A DNA stretch of 64,000 bases, taken from positions 12,612,041 to 12,676,040 of the forward strand of contig NC_083606.1 in NCBI RefSeq assembly GCF_029168945.1, read 5' to 3'. Under the pieces are notes generated by a model, which saw only the letters and a list, made by a program, of their open reading frames with translations, was not told where the DNA came from and did no database searches. Of the stretch, positions 46,129 through 58,784 are shown piece by piece. Both the position numbers and the translations under genes were made by a program. The DNA comes from Cannabis sativa. Taxonomy: Eukaryota; Streptophyta; Magnoliopsida; Rosales; Cannabaceae. Within the stretch, counting starts at the first letter, position 1. Every line of letters starts with the position of its first letter.

Positions 46129-49100
46129 TTTGATAATACAGGATACTACAAAATAATAGAAATCAACAAATAGAAATAAATAATGGTTTAACACAAAATC
46201 AATTCAGAAATTATAAGCACATAGCAAGTAGGAATGATATGAGAAAATACTTAAAAATTCAATCCTAAATAATTTCCAAGGTTTTTCAACAAACTGATAT
46301 CGGTGTCCCATTTAGGCGAGAGTCAAAGCTACCATCCATTGAATAGAGTTGTCAGCTCATCTAAAATGTTAAACATTCTAGCAACCTTTTATTCGATCAA
46401 GATTGGAATCCAGCGTTGTCCCGTTTAGGCGAGAGTCAAGGCTATTCTATCTTATGAGCTTCTACCATTGTTTCGCAATTTGCAAGTCAAATATGGTCGC
46501 CACCATTAGGGTGATCTATACCATATAAAACACTTACAAACCACATATCATGCGAGATTAAACGGTGCGAAATTGCTAATGAACGTTCCTCCATTAGGGA
46601 GGATTACTCACTAAAACAAACGCGGTGTAAAACCCACAATGGAGATCAAATATCTTAATAATAATAAAGTTCATTCTTTAAAATGTATTTTCTTTATTAT
46701 TCTAATAAATAAATTCTCATTAAATTCGAAATTTAGAATTGAAATTCAAAAATAAGAATTTAATATAATATTTATAAAATTATACTTAGATGGTGATTGA
46801 AATAAAATTAATTATTTCCATCTTAGTAATAATCTTAAATATAAATATTAAGGAAATTAATTTAAGTTGAATTAAATTAAATAATTAGCAACTTAAAAAT
46901 TTCCTTTGAGAATATATTTATTGAGTTCGAAAATTTAAAGTATATAAAAAAAATATACAATTTTCGAAAATAATAATAAAAAATAGAAAAGGAATACTTC
47001 AAGCAAAAATATCACCTATCTAGATTTTCTTTTGACTAATTAATTCAATTTCTAATATTATATATATTTTAAATTCATTTATTTTAAATTAATCAATTAA
47101 ATGAAAAAATCATTGATTGTAGTTGGTCCAAGAATTAATTAAAATAAATAATTAATTTACAACTCAATCTATTTTTCAAAATAAAATTCGAAAATATTGC
47201 ATAATTAAAATGCAAATTTCGAAATTGATTAATAAAATAAAGAAAAATATATATATATTTTGAAAATTATTTAAATTTAAGTTGAAAAAATTAAATTTCA
47301 ACCTAAAAAGAATTTTCTATTTAATTAAGTGTCATGAAAAATAAATAAATATTTAAGTATCATGATGAAAATCAACTTAGATATTTAAATTTTTCAAGTT
47401 AATTAAATGTATTAAATTCAAGAAATAATAATTGAGTGTAGAGAAGGCTTAATTATTAATTTCTAGTTTAATACTAGGAAAAATATACTTAATAAAATTA
47501 TACCAAAATTAATTATTTAAATAATTAATTTCACAAAGTATATTATTTTCCTATTTAAATATTAGAAATAATAAGTAGTCTAGAAATTACTATCTAGAAA
47601 TATCTTATTTGACTAAGTATCTTTTCAAAAATTTGAAAAATATCTAATTTAAGTTATATAGAAAAAATCTAAAACTTAAATAATTTCAAATTTAGATTTA
47701 ATTAAATATCAAAAATTAAGTTATAACCACTTAATTTGATGATATCTTTTTAAGTTAATATTCGAAAAGATATTAACCTAAAAAATATCTAAAATATTCC
47801 ATTTTAAGTTAATATTCGAAAAGATATTAACTTAAAAAATATCTTAAGAATCTTTAATAACTAATGCCTAGGATTCCTCAACTTGATTTAAAATTTAAAT
47901 AAAATATTCAAATTTAAGTTATATAAGAAAAATCAGTTGATACAACTAATTTATAACTTAAATAGGAATATTTAATTAAATAAGCTCCAGAAAGAATCTT
48001 AGTTAGTTAAAATTCTATATTTAATTAAATACAAGAAAAATACAAATAGTTTGTCTAAAAATAATATCTAAAACTAAAAGTGTTTTTCTTAAAATTAACT
48101 TTAAAATATTAAAATGAAAATAAATTTCATATATTTTAAAAGTTAATTATGTTGCTAATTCAATTTTATTAGGTCAAACTAATATAATTAACCTAGTACA
48201 GTTATTCAAATCAGGCAAATGGGCATTCACAATTGGGGTAGTTCATGTGAGGGGGTGCTGGGTTCAGTATGTCGTACCCACTTCTATGGCTCCCAACTCT
48301 CACACAAGGCCCAAAAGAGAGGAATTTAACCTTAAAATAAATAACTGTTATTAATTGAATAGGTCCAATAACTAAATGGACCTAAATAAAATCTATCATG
48401 GTGTGACATTTTATTTAGCAACAACCTATATGTATCTATATTAAAACAAAATAAACATATAGGCTCACACAGGCACACTTTGGATGGATCCTATCATGTT
48501 GCTAGGTCATACACAGATGAAAAAAGATTGTAAAATTTACCGGTTACAAATTATTAACTTGACCAAGGGAGCCATCTGGCAAAAAGTAACCATGGCTATT
48601 TGCAATCAAGTAATAATAGGTTTTGAAAACTTACACACAAGCTAAAACCACATACTCCTGCAACAAGGTTAGCTGGATAGTTGGAAGTAGGATTTATTTA
48701 ATTTTAAATAAAAAATTTCGAAAAAAAAATTAAATAAATAAATAAAAAAATATATTTTAATTTTCGAAAAATAAAATTAAAAAAATATATTTTTAATTTC
48801 GAAAATAAAATAAAAAAAATTTAAATTTCGAAATTATTTAAAAAATAAATATTTAAAATTAAACTTACAATTTTGAAAAATTAGGTTTCAACCAACCTAA
48901 ATCTCATTTCAAAAATTTGCTAACTACTTTTAAAAATTAACTGTTATTTTAAAAATTAAAAATTAATAAAAATTAGAAAAGATAAATGAAATATCTTTTC
49001 AAATTTTAAATTTAATTTAAATAAATAAAATAACAAAATTTAAAAGTTAGCAAAATATCTTACATATATTTAAAATTACATGATTATAGTTATCTTATTT

Positions 49101-49708
49101 TAAATTTAAATAAGGTCAAATTATTTAAAAAAAAATTAATTTAAAAATAGTTAAAATCTGGCCTTAAATTTAAAAAATAAGATAAGATATAATCAAATTT
49201 AAAAATAAGATAGATATTTACTATTTTAAAATTTAAATTACACTAATATCTTAAATTACATTTAAAAAATATTAAATTAATTCATAATGATAATTAGAAT
49301 TGAATTAGGAATAGCAAATCTATAAATACAAAACTACACAAAAAATCGGAAGTTAATTCCATGAAAAAGCATGAAAAAACGAAGAAAAACGAAAAAATTG
49401 TGAGCTGTACGGACAGTTTTCGCGATCGTAGGAAAATTTCAGCACAGCTCCGATTTTTTCGAATCTTCAAAAAATCATAACTAATTCAAATTAAATCGAA
49501 ATTGAGTTCTGTAAAAAGGTAACTTGCTTAATTTTTTCCATACTATCCAATAAAAATAATTCTAGAAACAGAATCGCAATTATTTTTCACGAAAATTCAC
49601 AAACATCAATCAATCATCAAATAACACTCAATACAACATGATACCATCTAAAAACAAACAAACAATCGTTTTAAAGTCCAAATTTCTTGTAAATAAATCA
49701 ATTACCAT
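46129..49708 (-). other. Long non-coding copia leader (~3.6 kb)
   Basis: Between PBS and gag there is no open frame of note. Composition is extremely A/T-rich from 46640 to 48180 and 48680 to 49330. Two direct copies of GTCCC(A/G)TTTAGGCGAGAGTCAA(A/G)GCTA occur at 46305-46331 and 46419-46445. A short GC-richer island lies at 48225-48320 (GAGGGGGTGCTGGGTTC). Confidence 0.7.
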
Positions 49709-49721
49709 GGCTCTGAGGCCA
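49709..49721 (-). promoter_or_regulatory. Primer-binding site of the minus-strand copia element
   Basis: On the minus strand TGGCCTCAGAGCC follows the LTR end (..TTCCAACA) by two bases. It differs slightly from the usual TGGTATCAGAGCC. Confidence 0.8.
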
Positions 49722-49723
49722 GT

Positions 49724-49738
49724 TGTTGGAATATTATT
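49724..49738 (-). repeat. 5' LTR of the minus-strand copia element, first 15 bp (split)
   Basis: TGTTGGAATATTATT is the edge of the LTR whose remainder resumes at 58785. The last 5 bp (TTATT, 49734-49738) are the target duplicated by the Ty3 insertion. Confidence 0.92.
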
Positions 49739-51798
49739 TGTAATGACCGCTCTAGTAATATGATTAGAAAAGGCAATTAGCACTAATTTTTATTATTTTA
49801 TTATTATTTGTGAATTAATTTATTTGTGGATCCCAATATTTAGAAATAAATATTTGAGTTATAATTTCTCAATTCCGGAGATTTTATTAAACTCTAGGGG
49901 TATTATTTAGCTTATATGTGAAATATGTTAATTTTGTAATTTTTGCTCGGCGACAACGGAAATTGCGATGGATGGCTAGATTGATCACATGGGTAAGTTT
50001 AGAACCCTATTTCCTAGTGGGGAATATTTTAGAAGAAATAAATTATCGGGATTGAGCGGGGTTGTGGAATTGACCATTTTACCCCTAGTTTCAAAGAAAT
50101 ACCTTAGTTTTAGTCTAAGGGCATTTTTGTCATTTGAAAGGGATAAGAGATAGGTGGCTTTTTGGTGGATTGACACCTAGCAAGGATACTTTCAGCCAAG
50201 GTTTAGTTAGTCCATTTCCCAAATTAGAAAATCAAAGAAAAGAAATTAAAAAGAAAACTTTTTCCTCTTGGAACTCTCTCTCTTTCTATTCGGCTGAGGC
50301 AATCAAGGAGCAAACTGGGGTTTTTTCTTCTTTATTCTGTGAATCTAAGCTAGGATTCAAGTGGTTTCATCTAAGGTAAGCCCTAGAATTATTGCTTTTG
50401 TATTTTTAAGCTTTTTCCTTAGTTTGATCATGTGATTTTGTGAAATTGGGGCTGTTAAGGTTAGGTTTGCTTAGGGTTTGGTTTTCTAGGTTTATTTGAA
50501 TTGGTTTTAACCTCTTGTTGCTGGTTTTGATGATTTGAATTGGTATTGTTCAAGTTTGAACTTTGAGTTCAAAGTTTTGATCTCTAATGGCATATTTGTT
50601 TACACTGAGTTTTTCTGTGAAATACTGGCTGGGTTTTATTGTGTATGCCTTGATTAGGAGCTCTGGAGAGTTTGGTAAAGATTGGGCTTGATTTGAATCA
50701 AGGGGGAGAAATTTTTGGGTTTGCGGATGAGCCGGAATTCGGTTCGGATGGTCTATACCAACCGGTCGACCGGTTGGTGACCCAAACCGGATACGGTTGG
50801 ATCCGATGCACTGTTGGGGGTTTTTCCAGAACCTTAGTTTTGGCCAATTTTGGGTAATATAGGGTATTGCCATGAGGTTTATTGATAGGGGAACATTTAG
50901 TTTCGGGTTTTAAGTCCCGGAAAGTGATTTGGCGAGTCACTCATCTGTGTTACCGTTATTGTGATTAGGGCATCCATCTAGCACGTGAATTCCGTTCAGG
51001 TCGGCCAGCACACTTGAATTCGGAAAACAGGTAAGAACTGTGTGTAATATATGATGTGATTATCTGAATGTGTGTATATGTGTTTATATATGCATGCTTG
51101 AAATATGTTAAATACTACCAACACTTGTGTGAGTGTATTGGTACAGTGATTGTTGTTAATTTGAGTACGATACAGTGATACCAACACAAGCATAGAAAAT
51201 GCTAAGGTGTGTGGTACATTACTCAGTGATACTCAGTGATTGGGATAAACCCTACCAACACCCGTACAGTGAGGTACGTTGTGTATGTGGTATAGTGGTT
51301 GTACCCTGGTATTGAACGTTCATACTCATCTGTTAAGCTCTGTAAATAGGTGTATGGGCGCCTATTTACAGGTCGGAAATTATGTGGTATGTTATATGCA
51401 TTTCTTACTGAGTCTGTTGACTCACAGTTTCTGCTTTCATGTGTAGGTAAAGGAAAGGCGAAGGCTGAACAAGAGTGAACCTGAGCTTGGGTGAGATTGT
51501 ACATGTCAAGCAGCGCGACCTGGAGTGTTCGGTCTCGGGACATCTGGGAGTTGTATTTTGAATGTCGCTGTGCGACCTGTAAATCTGCATATTTTGGAAT
51601 GTATATTTATAAAGTAAAGTTTGTAAAGTTTTAAAAATCGGGATCCCGGCACTTGTAAATATTTTATTAAATTACAAAGTTTCATGTTTAAAGCAAAAAT
51701 TTTAATTTGACACGTTTTTCAAGAAATTACTTTGATTAGCAAAGTTTGCACAATAACTGAAAAAGCACTGTAGCGTGCCTTAGCATTAGGGCGTTACA
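49739..51798 (+). repeat. 5' LTR of the plus-strand Ty3 element (2,060 bp)
   Basis: It begins TGTAATGACCGCTC and ends AGCATTAGGGCGTTACA. It contains a 20-bp perfect palindrome at 50758-50777 centred on CGGTCGACCG. Confidence 0.95.
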
Positions 51799-51802
51799 AT
51801 TT

Positions 51803-51814
51803 TGGTATCAGAGC
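51803..51814 (+). promoter_or_regulatory. Primer-binding site of the plus-strand Ty3 element
   Basis: TGGTATCAGAGC lies four bases after the LTR; plant initiator tRNA-Met type. This region is missing from both units of the minus-strand array. Confidence 0.9.
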
Positions 51815-52081
51815 CGCCAGGTTTGTCTACCGAAGCTTGCTATGACATGTACAATCTTCATCAGAGAAAGCTCGGTTCACGGTTCAGTAAGCCCGTACTT
51901 GTTTAGTATTTTAAATAAGTGTGATATAAAAGCATGTTAGGAAGCATATTAGATTTAAATTAAATATATTTCTTTAAAAAGAAAAGAAAGTGCGTTGCCT
52001 TTTTGCTATTAAGAGCGGTGTTAATTTTGATCGCCGTCTAACTCTCGCCTACCTTATGGATTCGCAGCTAAGTCCTATTAA

Positions 52082-55000
52082 ATGGACGCCCCGCGAAATA
52101 CAAGAAGTCAGGGTGGCATGGTTGAGGCCGGAGGCGGTCAGGGGAATCCTCAAAATCCCCGTGGTCGCGGCCGTGGCCGTGGCAGAGCTCAGGGTGGTCG
52201 CCCTGTAAATCCACCTCAAGCTCCCCCTGATTGGGAGCAAAGATTTGCTGAAATGCAAGAGAGGATTCGTCAGCAAGATGAAGAGATCCAAAGATTGAGG
52301 CAACAGGGTCCTCCCCGCCGTGCCTCCTCAACAAGTTCGGGCGTTGCGGTTCCAGCGGTGCCAGCAGAACAACCTGTTGTTGGCAACCGTATGGAACCGT
52401 TGTACGAAAGATTTCGAAAACAGGCACCTCCAGTGTTTCTGGGAGGCCCTGATGTGATGAAGGCCGAGCAGTGGCTTTCGGTAATAGAGCGCATCCTCAA
52501 TTTTATGGGAGTGGTTGGAAATGACCGGGTAACCTGTGCCACTTTCCAGTTTCAGGAAGATGCCCTTGTGTGGTGGGAATTGATAACCCTCACACGGGAC
52601 GTCACGCTGATGACTTGGGAAGAATTCAGGGAGTTATTTAACTCCAAGTATTACAATGAAGCGGTCCGCAGTGCAAAGCGGAAAGAGTTCACTGATCTAG
52701 TTCAGACTGAGGGTATGTCAGTCACTGAGTATACAACAAAGTTTGATCGGTTGGCTAAGTTGGCGGCAGGAATTGTACCCACGGACTTCAGTAAGAAAGA
52801 AAAATATTTAGCGGGTTTGAGTGCAAAGATCCGGCATGATTTGGTTATTACTACTACCGAGGCAACCACTTATGCGGAGATGGTTGAAAAGGCTTTGAGA
52901 GCCGAGGGTGCGGTAAAGTTTCTTCGGTGAGCCCCGAGTGACTCCGGGTGTTGGTGGAACCCCCACTGTTCCTACTCCTGTTTATGGTAGGGATGGTGGT
53001 GACTCCACCATTGAGCATAAAAGAAAGGTTGTTCCAGCTTCTGGTGGCTCGGGGCAAAGCAAGCGGTTCGTGGGAACCAAGGCGAGAGGAGGACGCCAGG
53101 GTTATTCTTATCCTGAGTGTCCAAGGTGCAAGAAACATCATCCAGGAGAGTGTAACCGGAAGACATGCTTCTTATGTGGCATGGTGGGGCATTTCAAGAA
53201 AGACTGCCCCCAGGCAAAGAAAGAGGAGCCAAAAGTTGAGGTGAAACCGGTTCCTGCTCGTGTGTTTGCCATTACCCAAGCTGATGCTGCAGCCAGTCCT
53301 TCTGTTGTGACAGGTCAGCTTCCCGTCAACAACTTGTTATTTACAGTATTATTTGACTCGGGAGCTACACGTTCATATGTGGCTACAAGGGTGATTGATC
53401 TTTTGGGTAGACCTTGTGACATTTTAGAAAGAGGGTTTGGAACCCTAATGCCTAGCGGGGAACTGGTTATCTCTAATAGGCGCATTAGGTCTATGCCGAT
53501 TAGGATCGAAGATAGGGAATTGAGTACTGACCTTATAGAATTGAAATTAACTGAGTTTGATATTATACTGGGAATGGATTTTCTATCTAAGTATTCGGCC
53601 AGTATAGATTGTAGGCGTAAAATGGTGACTTTTCAAATTTAAGGTGAAGATCCGTTTGTTTATGTCGGATCGGTTCAGGGGTCTCGGATCCCAGTTATTT
53701 CTGTGTTGAGAGCTAGGGATTTACTATGCAATGGTTGTGTAGGATTTCTAGCGGTAGTAATTGATTCCAGCAGACCTGAAACCTTTGGGCCTGAGGTAGT
53801 TCGGGTAGTGAAAGATTTTCTTGATGTGTTTCCCGAGGAGTTGCCGGGATTGCCGCCACAACGAGAGATTGATTTTGTTATTGATTTGGCACCTGGAGTC
53901 GAACCTGTTTCTAAAGCTCCATATAGGATGGCTCCAGCAGAACTCAAGGAGCTTAAGTTGCAACTTCAGGGGATGCTGAATATTGGGTTTATTCGACCCA
54001 GTGTATCGCCCTGGGGAGCTCCGGTTCTTTTTGTAAAGAAGAAAGATGGTTCCCTCAGAATGTGTATTGATTATCGGGAACTAAACAAGCTGACGATTAA
54101 GAACAAGTACCCGTTGCCTAGGATCGATGATCTGTTCGATCAGCTTCAGGGAAAGACAGTGTTTTCGAAGATTGATTTACGGTCTGGTTATCATCAACTC
54201 AGAATTCGGGAGGAGGACATACCAAAGACTGCTTTTAGAACCAGATATGGGCACTATGAGTTTCTGGTAATGTCGTTCGAATTGACCAATGCTCCTGCAG
54301 CCTTTATGGATCTCATGAATAGGGTGTTCAAGGATTTCCTCGATAACTGCGTTATAGTGTTTATCGATGACATTCTTGTATACTCTCAGTCAGAAGAGGA
54401 GCACGAGCATCATCTTCGAATGGTGTTACAGCGACTTAGGGATCACAAACTGTATGCCAAGTTCAAAAAGTGCGAATTCTGGTTGTCCGAGGTGTCCTTT
54501 TTGGGTCACATAGTTGGGAAAAATGGAATTATGGTTGATCCAAACAAGATAGAATCAGTGAAAAATTGGCCGAGGCCCAAGTCTGTGACAGAAATTCGAA
54601 GTTTTCTCGGGTTAGCAGGGTATTATCGACGTTTCGTCGAAGGATTTTCTAAACTTTCTATGCCCTTAACCGAATTGACTAAGAAAAATCAGAGATTCGT
54701 GTGGTCAGATAAGTGTGAATCAAGCTTCCAGGAGTTGAAGCAGCGTTTGATAACAGCTCCGGTGTTAGCTTTGCCATCAGATCAAGAGAAATTTGTTGTG
54801 TATTGTGATGCATCCAGACAGGGTCTGGGATGTGTTCTGATGCAAGCTGACAGAGTTATAGCCTATGCCTCTCGTCAACTGAAGGAATATGAGCAGCGTT
54901 ATCCAACTCATGATTTAGAGCTCGGCTACGTGGTTTTTGCTTTAAAGATTTGGCGACATTATCTTTACGGTGAAAAGTGTGAGATTTATACGGATCATAA

Positions 55001-56715
55001 AAGTCTTAAATACTTTTTCACCCAAAAAGATCTGAATATGAGGCAGAGAAGGTGGTTGGAGTTGGTTAAGGACTACGATTGTGAAATACTGTATCACCCC
55101 GGGAAAGCCAATGTTGTGGCCGATGCTCTGAGCAGAAAAGGTCCCGGTCGAGTGTGTACTACGGTTATGATAGCTCCTCAACTAGCCTCGGAAATGGTTA
55201 GTGCAGGAATTGAGTTCGTGGTCGGGAAATTGCATAATTTAACACTCCAATCTGATCTGTTGGAAAGAATCAGAAAGGCGCAACTGGAAGATCCCGAGCT
55301 AGTTAAAGTTCGAGATGAAGTGGTGGCCGGTCGGCCTAGAGGTTTTTCGGTCTCGAACAGTGGAATGTTGTTATATAAGGCTCGAGTCTGTGTTCCTTGT
55401 GTGAATGAGCTTAAGAAAGAAATACTGGATGAAGCTCACACCACTCCATATTCATTGCATCCGGGAACCACCAAGATGTGTCAGGATTTGAAACCCTACT
55501 TCTGGTGGTATGGGATGAAAAGAGATGTGGTGGACTATGTGTCTAAATGTTTAACCTGCCAGCAGATTAAGGCTGAACACCAGAGGCCGGCAGGGTTATT
55601 ACAGCCTTTAGTCCTTCCAGAATGGAAGTGGGAGGACATCACAATGGACTTCGTAACTGGTTTGCCTAGAACCACAGGGATGTATGATTCTGTTTGGGTC
55701 ATTGTGGACAGATTCACAAAGTCAGCTCACTTTCTACCTGTGAAAGTTACATATTCAGTGGATCAATATGCCGAATTGTATGTGAAGGAGATAGTTCGTC
55801 TCCATGGAGCCCCTAAATCTATTGTATCGGACGGGGATCCAAAGTTCACATCGAAGTTTTGGGTGAGTCTCCGTAAGGCTATGGGTACCAAGTTAAAGTT
55901 TAGTACAGCCTTTCACCCTCGACCGATGGTCGACGTAAAGAACTATCCAGATTTTAGAAGACCTATTACGAGCCTGTGTCATGGACTTTGAGGGTTCATG
56001 GGTTAAGTACTTGCCACTAATTGAATTCTCCTACAACAACAGCTACCAAAGTACAATAGGGATGGCTCCCTATGAGATGTTATATGGTAGAAAATGTCGT
56101 TCTCCTATTCATTGGGACGAGACAGGAGAAAGGAAGTACCAGGTCCCGAATTAGTGCAAGACCAACGAAGCTATTGATAAGATCAAGGCTCGGATGCTTG
56201 CTTCTCAAAGCGGGCGAAAAGTTATGCCGATCCGAAGCGCGAGAGATGTCACATTTCGGGCGGGGGAACATGTTTTCCGCGAGTTTCACCCATGAAGGGT
56301 ATTCGGCGCTTCGGGAAGAAGGGTAAGTTAAGCCCTAGGTTCATTGGGCCATTTCAGATACTTGAGAAGGTCGGGCAGGTAGCGTATCGGCTAGCCTTAC
56401 CACCAGCATTGTCAGCTGTTCATGACGTATTTCACATTTCTATGTTGAGGAAATACGTGTCAGACCCGACTCATGTCTTGAGTTATGAAGCCCTTGAACT
56501 ACAACCAGACTTATCCTATGAAGAGCAACCTGTTCAGATTTTGGATAGAAAAGAAAAAGTTCTTCGGAACAAGACTATTGCCTTTGGTTAAGGTGCTGCG
56601 GAGAAATAGTAAGGTGGAAGAAGCCACCTGGGAGTTGGAATCAGATATGAGGACTCAACATCCAGAGCTATTCAGGTTAGATTTCGGGGACGAAATCCTA
56701 TTAACGGGGGGATAA
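52082..56715 (+). pseudogene. Ty3 gag-pol (plus-strand copy), about four frame breaks
   Basis: One gag-pol frame is expected. Gag starts at ATG 52082 (MDAPRNTRSQGG) and is open to 52930, where a shift occurs. It resumes with CPRCKKHHPGEC, the knuckle [14 protein letters not shown] (~53167) and protease [11 protein letters not shown] (~53347), and is stopped by TAA at 53640. The 762-codon frame 53703-55991 holds RT ([10 protein letters not shown] ~54058; FIDDILVYS ~54360), RNase H ([13 protein letters not shown] ~54803; [10 protein letters not shown] ~54990) and integrase (zinc region ~55440-55570; MDFVTGLPR ~55645; VSDGDPKF ~55825 where Arg is usual before DPKF). A shift near 55920 and damage at 56135-56285 precede the chromodomain-like end (EATWELESDMR) and the TAA at 56713. 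Breaks fall where sister copies have CAG or CTG. Confidence 0.9.
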
Positions 56716-56716
56716 T
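56699..56716 (+). promoter_or_regulatory. Polypurine tract of the plus-strand Ty3 element
   Basis: AACGGGGGGATAAT sits directly before the 3' LTR and overlaps the last codons of pol (..LTGG stop). Confidence 0.8.
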
Positions 56717-58779
56717 TGTAATGACCGCTCTAGTAATATGATTAGAAAAGGCAATTAGCACTAATTTTTATTATTTTATTATTATTTGTGAATTAATTTA
56801 TTTGTGGATCCCAATATTTAGAAATAAATATTTGAGTTATAATTTCTCAATTCCGGAGATTTTATTAAACTCTAGGGGTATTATTTAGCTTATATGTGAA
56901 ATATGTTAATTTTGTAATTTTTGCTCGGCGACAACGGAAATTGCGATGGATGGCTAGATTGATCACATGGGTAAGTTTAGAACCCTATTTCCTAGTGGGG
57001 AATATTTTAGAAGAAATAAATTATCGGGATTGAGCGGGGTTGTGGAATTGACCATTTTACCCCTAGTTTCAAAGAAATACCTTAGTTTTAGTCTAAGGGC
57101 ATTTTTGTCATTTGAAAGGGATAAGAGATAGGTGGCTTTTTGGTGGATTGACACCTAGCAAGGATACTTTCAGCCAAGGTTTAGTTAGTCCATTTCCCAA
57201 ATTAGAAAATCAAAGAAAAGAAATTAAAAAGAAAACTTTTTCCTCTTGGAACTCTCTCTCTTTCTATTCGGCTGAGGCAATCAAGGAGCAACCGGGGTTT
57301 TTTCTTCTTTATTCTGTGAATCTAAGCTAGGATTCAAGTGGTTTCATCTAAGGTAAGCCCTAGAATTATTGCTTTTGTATTTTTAAGCTTTTTCCTTAGT
57401 TTGATCATGTGATTTTGTGAAATTGGGGCTGTTAAGGTTAGGTTTGCTTAGGGTTTGGTTTTCTAGGTTTATTTGAATTGGTTTTAACCTCTTGTTGCTG
57501 GTTTTGATGATTTGAATTGGTATTGTTCAAGTTTGAACTTTGAGTTCAAAGTTTTGATCTCTAATGGCATATTTGTTTACACTGAGTTTTTCTGTGAAAT
57601 ACTGGCTGGGTTTTATTGTGTATGCCTTGATTAGGAGCTCTGGAGAGTTTGGTAAAGATTGGGCTTGATTTGAATCAAGGGGGAGAAATTTTTGGGTTTC
57701 GCGGATGAGCCGGAATTCGGTTCTGGATGGTCTATACCAACCGGTCGGACCGGTTGGTGACCCGAACCGGATACCGGTTGGATCCGGTCTGCCTGTTGGG
57801 GGTTTTTCCAGAACCTTAGTTTTGGCCAATTTTGGGTAATATAGGGTATTGCCATGAGGTTTATTGATAGGGGAACATTTAGTTTCGGGTTTTAAGTCCC
57901 GGAAAGTGATTTGGCGAGTCACTCATCTGTGTTACCGTTATTGTGATTAGGGCATCCATCTAGCACGTGAATTCCGTTCAGGTCGGCCTGACACTTGAAT
58001 TCGGAAAACAGGTAAGAACTGTGTGTAATATATGATGTGATTATCTGAATGTGTGTATATGTGTTTATATATGCATGCTTGAAATATGTTAAATACTACC
58101 AACACTTGTGTGAGTGTATTGGTACAGTGATTGTTGTTAATTTGAGTACGATACAGTGATACCAACACAAGCATAGAAAATGCTAAGGTGTGTGGTACAT
58201 TACTCAGTGATACTCAGTGATTGGGATAAACCCTACCAACACCCGTACAGTGAGGTACGTTGTGTATGTGGTATAGTGGTTGTACCCTGGTATTGAACGT
58301 TCATACTCATCTGTTAAGCTCTGTAAATAGGTGTATGGGCGCCTATTTACAGGTCGGAAATTATGTGGTATGTTATATGCATTTCTTACTGAGTCTGTTG
58401 ACTCACAGTTTTTGCTTTCATGTGTAGGTAAAGGAAAGGCGAAGGCTGAACAGGAGTGAACCTGAGCTTGGGTGAGATTGTACATGTCAAGCAGCGCGAC
58501 CTGGAGTGTTCGGTCTCGGGACATCTGGGAGTTGTATTTTGAATGTCGCTGTGCGACCTGTAAATCTGCATATTTTGGAATGTATATTTATAAAGTAAAG
58601 TTTGTAAAGTTTTAAAAATCGGGATCCCGGCACTTGTAAATATTTTATTAAATTACAAAGTTTCATGTTTAAAGCAAAAATTTGAATTTGACACGTTTTT
58701 CAAGAAATTACTTTGATTAGCAAAGTTTGCACAATAACTGAAAAAGCACTGTAGCGTGCCTTAGCATTAGGGCGTTACA
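56717..58779 (+). repeat. 3' LTR of the plus-strand Ty3 element (2,063 bp)
   Basis: It is the partner of 49739-51798. The match is near complete; visible changes include AACTGGGG/AACCGGGG near 57291 and an extra G in the palindrome at 57737-57757. Confidence 0.95.
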
Positions 58780-58784
58780 TTATT

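Larger units (their letters stand above)
49739..58779 (+). mobile_element. Complete-length Ty3/gypsy chromovirus-like element (plus strand) in the copia LTR
   Basis: The target duplication TTATT (49734-49738, 58780-58784), two ~2.06-kb LTRs, PBS, gag-pol and purine tract are all present, for 9,041 bp. The LTR pair is nearly identical, with differences mainly around the ACCGGT palindrome (50758 versus 57737), so insertion is recent. It is the same family as the minus-strand array: internal regions align throughout, while LTR middles differ, so it is a separate subfamily. Confidence 0.95.
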
